Shown: piece after piece, positions 17,619-25,863 of the stretch | How the letters are laid out: each line of letters starts with the position of its first letter | Numbering within the stretch: position 1 is the stretch's first letter | From: Granulosicoccus sp. | Lineage (GTDB): Bacteria; Pseudomonadota; Gammaproteobacteria; Granulosicoccales; Granulosicoccaceae | Direction of reading: 5' to 3' | DNA: 53,610 nucleotides | Assembly (NCBI GenBank): GCA_023301795.1 | Contig: JALZVU010000058.1 | Coordinates: forward strand, 1-53,610 | The notes under the pieces: model-generated | What the model was told of the DNA's origin: nothing | Databases searched by the model: none | What the model saw: the letters and a program-made list of their open reading frames with translations, nothing else | Program-made: the position numbers and the translations under genes

Positions 17619-17804
17619 TTTGTGGCTAGCGCTGTTATGTGTCTCGCCAGCAAAAAAATGCGAAACAGTGCACGGTATCGGTGGTGATTATTACCACAAA
17701 TACCACTATTACTGGCTCACAGTGATTTTTTGTTGAACCAATTACGCAATGTACGTCTCCGATAATAGCGACTTATTTGAACTGAGTACGACAGGAGCAT
17801 CATC

Positions 17805-18230
17805 GTGAAAATGTTATCTCAACAAAAAGTATCCGCAGTAACTGCGTTTCGCCGGCTTGCCGTAGCCGCCTCATTGGGTCTTGTTGTATTGACCTCTCAA
17901 GTCTCACATGCCGCTAGCACAGTAAAGAGCGGTAGTGAATTCAGAGGTGGCGCAGAAAGTGGGATAGATCTGGACATCATAGAAGATGCAGAGCTAACGG
18001 ATCTGTCTATACATCTCAAACTTAGCCCATACGTGTTCCGAGGCAAGAACAGTCGCCAGTTTCGAAAACGTTTTAACCACACGCCTAGAAAATCGTACAG
18101 CTCTCGATATCCATACAGCCGTAAGTACAGCCGTCAATACAATTCCTATGATAGGTACGGCAGGCCGATATATCGAGATAATCGGCGTAAATCAGGTTCT
18201 GGCTTAAGGCATAATTTTCGTAGACACTAG
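17805..18230 (+). CDS. Secreted basic Arg/Tyr/Ser-rich protein, unknown
   Basis: 141 residues from GTG 17805, chosen because AGGAG sits seven bases before it; an ATG two codons later is the alternative. A signal peptide (LAVAASLGLVVLTSQVSHA) ends near residue 37. A short acidic part follows (GIDLDIIEDAELTDLS), then a strongly basic tail rich in R, Y, S and K with repeats such as SRYPYSRKYSRQYNSYDRYG. The tail looks disordered and may bind nucleic acid, polysaccharide or metal at the cell surface. No family recognised. Confidence 0.65.
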   Translation: MKMLSQQKVSAVTAFRRLAVAASLGLVVLTSQVSHAASTVKSGSEFRGGAESGIDLDIIEDAELTDLSIHLKLSPYVFRGKNSRQFRKRFNHTPRKSYSSRYPYSRKYSRQYNSYDRYGRPIYRDNRRKSGSGLRHNFRRH

Positions 18231-18251
18231 TCTTGAAGTCTTGCCGAACAA

Positions 18252-19307
18252 TCAAATCCCCAATGTTTTTCTGAGCATTGCTTGATCATTGTTGCCACCT
18301 GCAAAATCGTCAAACGCCTTGTCGGTTACCCGAATGATGTGATCTTTAATAAACGGTGCGCCTTCACGGGCACCATCTTCGGGATGTTTCAAGCAGCATT
18401 CCCATTCGAGAACTGCCCATCTGTCATAATCGTATTGTGCAAGTTTGGAAAAAATGCCGCGGAAATCAACTTGACCATCGCCAAGTGAGCGAAATCGTGC
18501 CGCCCGTTCAGTCCAGTTTTGAAAGCCAGAATAAACGCCTTGGCGGCCAGTGGGATTAAACTCTGCATCCTTTGCATGAAAGGCGCTAATGCGCTCATGA
18601 TAGATGTCAATAAAAGCCAGATAATCCAGCTGCTGCAAAAGGAAGTGAGACGGATCGTAATTGATCCGGCATCGCTGATGGCCATGCAGTTTATCTAGAA
18701 ACATCTCGAAGGTGATGCCGTCGAACACATCTTCGTTTGGGTGGATTTCAAAACCAATATCCACCCCGTTATCCTCGTACACATCCAGGATAGGCTTCCA
18801 TCGCTTGGCAAGTTCTGTGAAAGCCTCGTCGATTAAACCCTCTGGGCGCTGTGGCCAAGGGTAAACGAATGGAAATGCCAGTGATCCTGTAAAGGATACT
18901 GAACCATCAAGATCCAGATTGCGCGATGCAAGAGCTGCCAATTTCATCTGTTCAACCGCCCATTGCTGGCGTGCTTTTGGGTTGCCATGCACCTCGCGGG
19001 GGGCAAATGCATCGAATTGGGTATCGTAGGCTGGGTTCACCGCAACCAGTTGGCCCTGTAGGTGAGTCGATAGCTCGGTGATTTGCACGCCTGCGTCTTT
19101 GCAGATGCCTTTAATTTCATCGCAGTAATCTTTTGATTCAGCCGCTTGTTGCAAGTTGAACAGTCGTGCATCGAAAGTGGGAATCTGAACGCCACCGTAT
19201 CCCAACTCGCTAGCCCATTTAGTGATGGCCTCAAGCGTATTGAACGGTGCCTCATCACTGGCAAATTGAGCCAGGAAAATCCCTGCGCCTTTAATGGTTT
19301 TAGCCAT
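18252..19307 (-). CDS. Sugar phosphate isomerase/epimerase-like TIM-barrel protein
   Basis: 351 residues of the xylose-isomerase-like (AP_endonuc_2) TIM-barrel family. Metal-site candidates are E and H in IGFEIHPNED, D and H in RINYDPSHF, H in ISAFHAKDAE, and E in WAVLEWECC. These enzymes usually isomerise or epimerise keto sugars or inositol derivatives with a divalent metal. There is no signal peptide. The start at 19307 is preceded by AAGGGC. No oxidoreductase or sugar transporter lies beside it, so the substrate is open. Confidence 0.85.
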   Translation of the reverse strand: MAKTIKGAGIFLAQFASDEAPFNTLEAITKWASELGYGGVQIPTFDARLFNLQQAAESKDYCDEIKGICKDAGVQITELSTHLQGQLVAVNPAYDTQFDAFAPREVHGNPKARQQWAVEQMKLAALASRNLDLDGSVSFTGSLAFPFVYPWPQRPEGLIDEAFTELAKRWKPILDVYEDNGVDIGFEIHPNEDVFDGITFEMFLDKLHGHQRCRINYDPSHFLLQQLDYLAFIDIYHERISAFHAKDAEFNPTGRQGVYSGFQNWTERAARFRSLGDGQVDFRGIFSKLAQYDYDRWAVLEWECCLKHPEDGAREGAPFIKDHIIRVTDKAFDDFAGGNNDQAMLRKTLGI

Positions 19308-19618
19308 GTGTAAGCCCTTTTGTTAGATGTTAAGCCGGTGTGTATCTGAAAATGTAGCACGTTGGCTGCATGACGTATTGCCATTCCTGTGGAGTTAATA
19401 CTATAACGACACTGCAAGTCGGCTCAATAGGTTGCCGATGCCGACAAGGTATCCAGTGCCACAAGTTCATCTTCATTGAATGTCACAATCTAAATGTCAC
19501 CAGACCGATTCTTTAACCGAACTAGCGTCGATGGCATACAGCGCAGAGAGTGCGCTGTGTGCCAATAGTAACAGCAGCCTCAAGGCGATTTGAAACTAAG
19601 TCTCAATTGAAGAGGGAT
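19308..19618. other. Intergenic region with one strong hairpin
   Basis: 310 bp between two minus-strand genes. It holds the hairpin at 19534-19562 and presumably the isomerase promoter. No gene is supported. Confidence 0.4.
19534..19562 (-). terminator. Twelve-base-pair hairpin downstream of the HupE/UreJ gene
   Basis: Arms GCATACAGCGCA and TGCGCTGTGTGC around GAGAG form a near-perfect stem (one T-G pair) about 57 bp after the stop of the HupE/UreJ-like gene. There is no T-tract on the minus strand, so the terminator role is tentative. Confidence 0.4.
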
Positions 19619-20752
19619 TTACTGTATCACCAGACGTTCTATCAACCAGAACGATCCAATGAGTCCAGTTAACAAGGAAGCACCGCGCGCCCAGTGCCAG
19701 GATGGAAACCGTTTGCCTAGCCACCAGATTAACGGGAGTAGTGCGCTGAGAATAATCAGCTGACCAGCCTCAACGCCAAGATTGAAAAAGAGTAGCGATA
19801 AGAAGGCCTGCTCTCCTAATCCGATTTCCTTGAGCACATAAGAAAATCCGAATCCATGAATTAGACCGAACACAAAGCTGCTGAGCAAACGTTCTCTGAT
19901 CTGGGACGTTGAAATCTGAACATAAGCTGATGTGCGCAAAATCGCGATTGTGCGTACCGATACATAAACAATACTAAGGGCAATAACAGTTTCTACGATT
20001 CGAGGAGGCAATGTCACAAAGTCCAGGACAGACAGTGATATTGTGATTGAATGTGCGATGGTGAATGAGGTGATCATAGTCAACAGCACAACGGGTCGCA
20101 TCGGCAGCAATATCAGGCAGAACAGAAAAATGACATGATCAAAACCGAACAGAATGTGCTGTAACCCAATGGGGAAAAAGTGTGTACCGAACGGTCGTTG
20201 AATATAGGGGGAGTCTCCAGTTTTCTTCAGCTTCTGCGAATGGTCAGCGTTTCGTGCTGCCGCTATCTGCATGACTAGAGCCTGGACATCAACTACGTGT
20301 TTGGGATTGTCCGCAGAGAGCGTGACGTCTTGAGATCTGCCCAGTAAGGAGATACGAACAATATTGGAATGAGCTGCTTGCTGATCGTATAACAGCTTGT
20401 AGTGAATATTTAAGCGAGTGATAGGGGCAGTGCAATCAAACTGGAAGTCAAATTGCGCTGAGGCAATGGTGTCCAAGCTTCTTTGTGCGATCGCAACTGC
20501 GCGACAGGGATTGCCGTCGTTTGCAATAACGAAGCCTTTGAGAATAGCTGCGCTTTGACTAGCATCATCGTTTGGTGTGCTACCCAGAGCAAGGCGAGCA
20601 ACTAGCTTCTGAGGTACTGTGTACGTTAGTTTGAGACTATCCTGGGATATCTCTATACCGGTATCCGTAATACCGGCTTCATGCGACAGCACCACTTGTG
20701 AACAAAGTGTGGTAAACAGAAACAGTAAAAATCCGACATTCGAATATCGCAT
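19619..20752 (-). CDS. HupE/UreJ-family membrane protein
   Basis: 377 residues from ATG 20752; a TTG at 20779 is possible. After a signal sequence comes a periplasmic domain of about 170 residues. A helix bundle follows with the HupE/UreJ_2 motifs FPIGLQHILFGFDHVIFLF, TIAHSITISLSVL and FGLIHGFGFSYVL. The histidines and aspartate in the membrane part are those thought to bind nickel or cobalt in HupE/UreJ proteins. It lies about 80 bp downstream of the YHYH-domain gene on the same strand, a pairing I have seen before for these families. Metal transport is inferred from family only. Confidence 0.8.
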   Translation of the reverse strand: MRYSNVGFLLFLFTTLCSQVVLSHEAGITDTGIEISQDSLKLTYTVPQKLVARLALGSTPNDDASQSAAILKGFVIANDGNPCRAVAIAQRSLDTIASAQFDFQFDCTAPITRLNIHYKLLYDQQAAHSNIVRISLLGRSQDVTLSADNPKHVVDVQALVMQIAAARNADHSQKLKKTGDSPYIQRPFGTHFFPIGLQHILFGFDHVIFLFCLILLPMRPVVLLTMITSFTIAHSITISLSVLDFVTLPPRIVETVIALSIVYVSVRTIAILRTSAYVQISTSQIRERLLSSFVFGLIHGFGFSYVLKEIGLGEQAFLSLLFFNLGVEAGQLIILSALLPLIWWLGKRFPSWHWARGASLLTGLIGSFWLIERLVIQ

Positions 20753-20832
20753 ACGAGCATTGTTAGAGTCGGGAGGCAATGTCTGACACTACCTCCCGCT
20801 TATTGACGTTCAAGCTCAAAAAATGAAATGCC

Positions 20833-21942
20833 TTATTCGCGCGGAGGTCCACCAGGGCCTGTGCCGCCGCCAGCGCCACCGAAGCTTTCGTCTGGTGTAC
20901 CAACAAAACACTTCAGAACCCAAGGGTAGGTGTCCGTAACGTAGTAGCCGTATTGGCCGTCCACAGTCATACCGTTACATTCATCCAGATCGCCAGCGTC
21001 ACCGGTGAACTCCCAATCGTCATTGTATTCTCCGGCGTAATCGCCTCCTGGGTTGGTATCGCTTCGCACTCCTCGCGTACCTTCTTTCAAGGTGTATCCA
21101 GAAACTGCCGCGCGCACCATGCCTGAGGCGGTGTCGTTGAAAAAGCTACCGTAAATCGGGAACCCGTCAGCCGCAAAACCAATAACGGGTGATACTCCAC
21201 TAGCCGCTGTATCGTCGAACATCGCATTCGGTCCGCCATGATAGTGATAGAGCCCACCAGGTTGCGTGTGTGCGTTGTTCAGGTCAGCGCCGAATTTGGA
21301 TTCGGTGCCGAGTGGATCAAGCAACCATGGAGCGTCATCCGCGCAACCAATGCCGACATTGCCGTCATCGCCAGCATCTGGGCTAGTCGGGTTATAGCAG
21401 CCAGCGGACAAAATATCGAGACGAACGCCATTCAGGAAGATGCCGTTCTTCACCTGCTGACTAAGCGGTGTTTGCGTAGCGGCCATGGTAGGGCTTCTAG
21501 TAACGGTGGACACGGTGTCTGTGGCCGCTATCGTTGCGCCATCTGCACCACCCGCGAACGCAGCTGTGTCGTCATTGAAATCGTGATTAGGTACGCTGTT
21601 GGACGTAATAGTGCAGTCAGTATCAGTTGCTGTGATAAGCACATCTGCATCGAAGGTAATGCTGTTCTGGATATCAACCGGACTTGCGTCGAATGTATTC
21701 ACATAGTCGGCGCAGTCGGCACTCCTTTCTGTGAATATGGCATTGTAGATATCGATAACTGCAGCGGTTCCGTCTATATCGCTATCGTCACCCGTATCAA
21801 CGATGGTGTCGCCATCACCCTCATCAACGATGGCATCGCCGCCATCAGAGTCGCTGCAACCACTGAGGATTAGCAGCCCAGTGATCGAGATAGTGCTTAA
21901 GACATATTTTATCGAATATGTTTTATCGGAGCGTCTTATCAT
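20833..21942 (-). CDS. YHYH-domain lipoprotein
   Basis: 369 residues. A lipoprotein signal (VLSTISITGLLILSGC) is followed by an acidic linker with repeated Asp/Gly (DGGDAIVDEGDGDTIVD). The C-terminal half carries the YHYH domain: PGGLYHYHGGPNAMFDD and IGFAADGFPIYGSF. The domain is of unknown activity; the histidine cluster suggests metal binding. The protein ends GGTGPGGPPRE. It is probably co-transcribed with the downstream HupE/UreJ-like gene, suggesting joint metal handling at the cell surface. Confidence 0.8.
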   Translation of the reverse strand: MIRRSDKTYSIKYVLSTISITGLLILSGCSDSDGGDAIVDEGDGDTIVDTGDDSDIDGTAAVIDIYNAIFTERSADCADYVNTFDASPVDIQNSITFDADVLITATDTDCTITSNSVPNHDFNDDTAAFAGGADGATIAATDTVSTVTRSPTMAATQTPLSQQVKNGIFLNGVRLDILSAGCYNPTSPDAGDDGNVGIGCADDAPWLLDPLGTESKFGADLNNAHTQPGGLYHYHGGPNAMFDDTAASGVSPVIGFAADGFPIYGSFFNDTASGMVRAAVSGYTLKEGTRGVRSDTNPGGDYAGEYNDDWEFTGDAGDLDECNGMTVDGQYGYYVTDTYPWVLKCFVGTPDESFGGAGGGTGPGGPPRE

Positions 21943-22038
21943 AGCTTATAACCATGTCATGGATCGGTCCGTCGGAGTGTACTGTCCAAATATGGAGAAA
22001 GTGAGGATGCTTTAAGCGGGTATGTAAGGCGACACCGC

Positions 22039-22521
22039 TCAAGACTTCCGCACTCGGTAATCTATCGATTCTATCTCCCAATATTTTTTTGACTCTGATG
22101 TGGTGACGATTACATCGTCACCAACGCGTTTTCCAATACAGACTTTTGCAATGGGTGAATTAACAGACGCATAGTCATTCTGGCCATAAATTTCATCAGC
22201 TCCAACAATTCTGAAGCACAAGGTGTTGTCCTCATCATCTACCAACGTTACCCAGGCACCGAAGAATGCTTTGCCTTCCTGCACTGAATTGTACTCAACG
22301 ACTCGCAGTGCCTCGAGCCTCTTTCTGAGAAATCTTACCCTGCGGTCAATTTCACGGAGCCTGCCTTTGTTGTACTTGTAGTCTGCATTTTCAGACCGAT
22401 CGCCTAGGCTGGCAGCCCATTGGACTATCTTGGTGACCTCAGGTCTATCCTTGCGCCAAAGCTGATCAAGCTCTTGCTGAAGTTTGGCATAGCCCTCTGG
22501 CGTAATAACGTCGGTATTCAT
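22039..22521 (-). CDS. greB: Transcription elongation factor GreB
   Basis: 160 residues, the standard length. The N-terminal coiled coil starts TPEGYAKLQQELDQLW. Its tip carries acidic residues in GDRSENADYKYNKGRLREID, the D and E that reach into the RNA polymerase active site and stimulate cleavage of backtracked RNA. The C-terminal FKBP-like domain follows (IVGADEIYGQNDYASVNSP). The KGRLREIDRRVRFL segment favours GreB over GreA. Single gene, divergent from the exonuclease gene. Confidence 0.92.
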   Translation of the reverse strand: MNTDVITPEGYAKLQQELDQLWRKDRPEVTKIVQWAASLGDRSENADYKYNKGRLREIDRRVRFLRKRLEALRVVEYNSVQEGKAFFGAWVTLVDDEDNTLCFRIVGADEIYGQNDYASVNSPIAKVCIGKRVGDDVIVTTSESKKYWEIESIDYRVRKS

Positions 22522-22680
22522 AGTTACTCTACAAAGGTTGCTAACTTTTTAAGCAGTGGAGCCATGTGGATGATATGGTCAGCGGTAGGGCGTTTGTAAG
22601 AGATTGTGTTAACCCCTGCGTTTGCCATTGCTGATTACTTAGATGATAAATAGCTCCTTTAGACAACGCATGACACGCAC

Positions 22681-23166
22681 ATGATAATCATAATAGATAT
22701 TGAAGCGTCAGGCCTGCATGCCGAAAGTTACCCCATTGAGGTAGGTGTCGTGCTTGCTAATAGCGAGCGCCACAGCATGCTCATTCGCCCGGAAGAGGGA
22801 TGGACCCACTGGGATAGTAGCGCTGAAGCTCTGCACGGAATAGCTCAAGAGACGTTATTGGAATACGGCAAGCCCGTGGCTGAAATCGCCGAGCATCTCA
22901 ATACACTACTGGATGGTCAGCAGGCCTACTCGGACGCGTGGGTGGTCGATAAGCCTTGGCTGGTCAAGCTCTTTGCAGCTGCAAGAATACCGATGAATTT
23001 CAAGCTCAGCGCTATTGAAGGTGTCATGCGTGAGGAGCAGATTCTGCAGTGGGACGACGTGAAAAAACAGGTGACTGCCGATTTAGACGTCAGACGTCAT
23101 CGAGCAAGTCATGATGCGTGGATTATCCAGCAGACATACGTCCGATTAAACCCGGATAGCGCCTGA
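22681..23166 (+). CDS. DnaQ-like 3'-5' exonuclease domain protein
   Basis: 161 residues forming one DEDDh exonuclease domain: Exo I as IIDIEASG (D and E), Exo II around YSDAWVVDKPWL, and Exo III as HRASHDAWII (H and D). Such stand-alone domains trim DNA or RNA ends; the substrate cannot be told. The ATG at 22681 is the first codon of the frame. The end overlaps the convergent amine-oxidase-like gene by 44 bp. Confidence 0.8.
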   Translation: MIIIIDIEASGLHAESYPIEVGVVLANSERHSMLIRPEEGWTHWDSSAEALHGIAQETLLEYGKPVAEIAEHLNTLLDGQQAYSDAWVVDKPWLVKLFAAARIPMNFKLSAIEGVMREEQILQWDDVKKQVTADLDVRRHRASHDAWIIQQTYVRLNPDSA

Positions 23167-24700
23167 ACACAACGTTGATTGAATAGCTCAATAACAGCAT
23201 CAATAGCCCTACCGAACTAAGGCCCCCGGAACTTGTGGATGTCTGCTCATCCGGGTTGCCTACAGTCCAGTTGAAGCTTCTTTGTACCTCGCTATGATCA
23301 TCACGCACACTAACTTGCACGGTGTATCGACCAGCAGTGGTCGTGTGCCCATGAACATGTCCATCAGGGCGTAGCTCAAGCCCAGGCGGCAAGCCTGTAC
23401 CTGAATAGCTCAACATGTCGTCATCGGTGTCAGTGGCCTTGATCATGTCCCCGTGTACAAGCTCCCCCACGGGCGTCTGCTTATCGGGTAATTCGGCAAA
23501 CTCTGGTGGAGTATTAGGAAGATTGCTCAAACCACTGGTGCCTTTGAGCAAATTCACCGGCCGAATAGAAAAGTCATCCCAATGTGTGTGCATGTGCCGT
23601 TGATCCTCACTACGCGGCGTGTGATGAAATGACACTCGGTTCCACAGCACCACATCTTCGCCCTCAATGGATTGTCCATCCACATACTGCAGTACGTGAT
23701 TCAGGCAATCAGGGTTAAAGCGTGCATTCTGACTGGCAAAGCGTTCACAGTCGTTGCCCACGGTGACAAAAAAATCAAACTCGGTATAGGGTTCGACCTC
23801 TTTTCTTTCAAATCGATGTCCGTTGCGCACAGGTTCAAACTGATAACCCGGAGCAGTTGCTGAGGCGTTGTCCATAATGCGCCATAGCAGGTGAGCTGCC
23901 GGATCAATTATGCGCGCCTGTTCGGTGGCAAATACCTCTGTATTCAAGTTTCGTCGCCCGGATTCGTCAATCTGGTAGCGAAGCTCGGAGACCACATCGT
24001 CGGTTGCGGATGTTCCAAGATCGAAATCCAGACGCCAGTAGTAGGTATGCGTGTGGGATAACCACAAGGTATCCGGATCCCCCTGTAATACGCGACCAAA
24101 TGGAAGCTCTGTATTGTCAGAGCTGCGTTGCAAAGCACCGGTGGCACCTACACCTGGCTCGAAGGTACCGTCGTCATAGAATTTCCAGTTGACGACGTAG
24201 GCATAAGCACCCACCTGCGAGACCGAGAACAGGTTCAGGCTGGCAGCTGTTGCGCCTCTGGATGGGGTCAGATGGCCATTGTCAGCACGCGTTTCCCACA
24301 AGCACAAAGCGGGGCGGGTCTGCACATCAAGCAACCTGCCAGTAGGGCAGTCGGTATTGTCGAGCGTTGTCAGGTAGCTACCGCCCAATCCAAACTGTGT
24401 GACATCGTTGTAGGTCACATCGCTATCGTCATACGCAACATGTAACTGGCTCAAGCGCGCTGAGGCCAACACCTTGAAAGGCTCACCGCCTGGCGGCGTA
24501 AAATGAATATCGCTTAACACCAGGTTTTCGCGGATGCGCGATTCCCAGCATAAGTCCCACTGCGAACCATTGTCAAAGTTGTGTGTGATACGAGATTCTG
24601 CTGCGCAATTGGGTTGCGCTGTGGCGGTAGCGCTGAACATTGCACTCCCTGAAAACGCGATTAGAACCAAAATCCAGCGGACTACAGTCAGGATACTCAT
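23123..24700 (-). CDS. Secreted copper amine oxidase-like catalytic-domain protein with Ig-like domain and C-terminal anchor
   Basis: 525 residues with a signal peptide ending near ATAQP. Residues about 45-395 match the catalytic beta-sandwich of copper amine oxidases (CAO). D99 in YNDVTQFGLG aligns with the catalytic base, Y166 in VGAYAYVVNW with the tyrosine that becomes topaquinone, H216 and H218 in HTHTYYWRLD with two copper ligands, and H359/H360 in FHHTPRSED with the third. The usual NYD/E around the cofactor tyrosine is AYA here. The N-terminal CAO domains are absent. Residues about 410-480 form a putative Ig domain (GLPPGLELRPDG), followed by a Ser/Gly stretch, a hydrophobic helix and RR, like a sorting or anchor tail. 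Third gene of a coupled operon (ATGA overlap). Activity is uncertain. Confidence 0.7.
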   Translation of the reverse strand: MSILTVVRWILVLIAFSGSAMFSATATAQPNCAAESRITHNFDNGSQWDLCWESRIRENLVLSDIHFTPPGGEPFKVLASARLSQLHVAYDDSDVTYNDVTQFGLGGSYLTTLDNTDCPTGRLLDVQTRPALCLWETRADNGHLTPSRGATAASLNLFSVSQVGAYAYVVNWKFYDDGTFEPGVGATGALQRSSDNTELPFGRVLQGDPDTLWLSHTHTYYWRLDFDLGTSATDDVVSELRYQIDESGRRNLNTEVFATEQARIIDPAAHLLWRIMDNASATAPGYQFEPVRNGHRFERKEVEPYTEFDFFVTVGNDCERFASQNARFNPDCLNHVLQYVDGQSIEGEDVVLWNRVSFHHTPRSEDQRHMHTHWDDFSIRPVNLLKGTSGLSNLPNTPPEFAELPDKQTPVGELVHGDMIKATDTDDDMLSYSGTGLPPGLELRPDGHVHGHTTTAGRYTVQVSVRDDHSEVQRSFNWTVGNPDEQTSTSSGGLSSVGLLMLLLSYSINVVFRRYPGLIGRMSAG

Positions 24701-25863
24701 CGAATCAACTCAAACGGAGAGGTAGGCGTCCAGTCAAAGGGCAGTAGCGTGAAAGACTGATGAACATGACTGATGACCGGCCAATGCTCGTTAGTAGGAT
24801 TGAGCGTGCGTGACTGGCTGAACCACAAGACAGGCTGAGCACCAGCTAGGGTCTCACCATTCACAAAATCGTCGAGCGAAGCGCCGCAACGTTCTTCATT
24901 TACAAAGCTTGCATTATTATGCAGAGCATACCGTTCGCAGGATTTAAACGCGGTGAGAGCAACGTCGAAACGCGCCCAATTATAAGCGCTCCCGATAAAG
25001 CTGAAGCCGCTGTTCGACGGGTCCAGATAATAGCCAGCGCCTACCGGATCAATGATTCGCCAGCCACGAAAACTTGTCCTTTTTACAACTGCCAGTGATT
25101 CCGTGCCAAGTTCAGTGACTTGCATGGGGCGTCGATTACCACGGGCCTCATCCAGCTCAAATTCGAACTGCTGAACACTGTCTGGTGCGCCGTCATCTAA
25201 ATTAAAGCTCATTCGCCAAGTAGACAGAATGGTAGCTCGAGGCAAATATTGACCACTGTTGGGTAGCGTTGCAGCAAAATCTGAGGGCTCATCGTTGAGT
25301 CGAGCGCGCCCTGATAGAGACAGTCCGGGCGTAATCTGGCCATCTTCTCGAAACGCGATGGAGATAGCCCAGACCAACCCCTCGCGTTGCAAGGCGCTGG
25401 AAAGCTGCCATCGCTGGCTCTGCAGGCCGGGGTCTTGAGCGTACTTGGCGGTTATCCGATTGTCTTCAACACGGCTACATAGGGTGGCGTCGGTACCCTT
25501 ATTGAGCAGTAGCGTTCCGCTGCAATTGTTAGCTGTCATGGTGAGAGTGCGCGGCATGCCTGCTGTATTGATCTGTGCGCGCGGCAACTCCTCATCATGG
25601 TAGTGCATCAATATCTGTCCGATATGTGCGATACCCAGAACAGATCGACTGATATCACCCGGTGCGCGGTAATACACTTGTGAGACTTCCAGGCCGTGTT
25701 GCTCATCGGTTCTGGCACACAAAGACCAGCTTGCACCTGAGGCGAACGACTGCGTGAGTGGCGTCCCCACGACGCAAGGGGCGGCAGCAGCAAATGCTGT
25801 GTTCCCCGAAGACACCATGACTAACACGAGCGCTAGCAACATCTGTTGTGCCGTTAGTCTCAT
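24697..25863 (-). CDS. Secreted copper amine oxidase-like paralogue lacking active-site residues
   Basis: 388 residues with a signal peptide ending near AFAAAAP. It lines up along its length with the catalytic core of the neighbouring 23123-24700 protein, for example SGASWSLC with NGSQWDLC, and FREDGQITPGLSLSG with FYDDGTFEPGVGATG. The copper HxH is replaced (ATILSTWRM), the cofactor tyrosine position is Leu (REGLVWAI), and the third histidine motif is gone (SQSRTLNPTNEHW). It is therefore probably a non-catalytic partner or scaffold. It overlaps both neighbours by 4 bp (ATGA), implying translational coupling and fixed stoichiometry. Confidence 0.65.
   Translation of the reverse strand: MRLTAQQMLLALVLVMVSSGNTAFAAAAPCVVGTPLTQSFASGASWSLCARTDEQHGLEVSQVYYRAPGDISRSVLGIAHIGQILMHYHDEELPRAQINTAGMPRTLTMTANNCSGTLLLNKGTDATLCSRVEDNRITAKYAQDPGLQSQRWQLSSALQREGLVWAISIAFREDGQITPGLSLSGRARLNDEPSDFAATLPNSGQYLPRATILSTWRMSFNLDDGAPDSVQQFEFELDEARGNRRPMQVTELGTESLAVVKRTSFRGWRIIDPVGAGYYLDPSNSGFSFIGSAYNWARFDVALTAFKSCERYALHNNASFVNEERCGASLDDFVNGETLAGAQPVLWFSQSRTLNPTNEHWPVISHVHQSFTLLPFDWTPTSPFELIR

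Noticed and set aside
17670-17740. Possible terminator with a T6 run after the MscS gene
   Set aside because: The T-run follows only a very weak stem; other pairings nearby are not followed by T residues.
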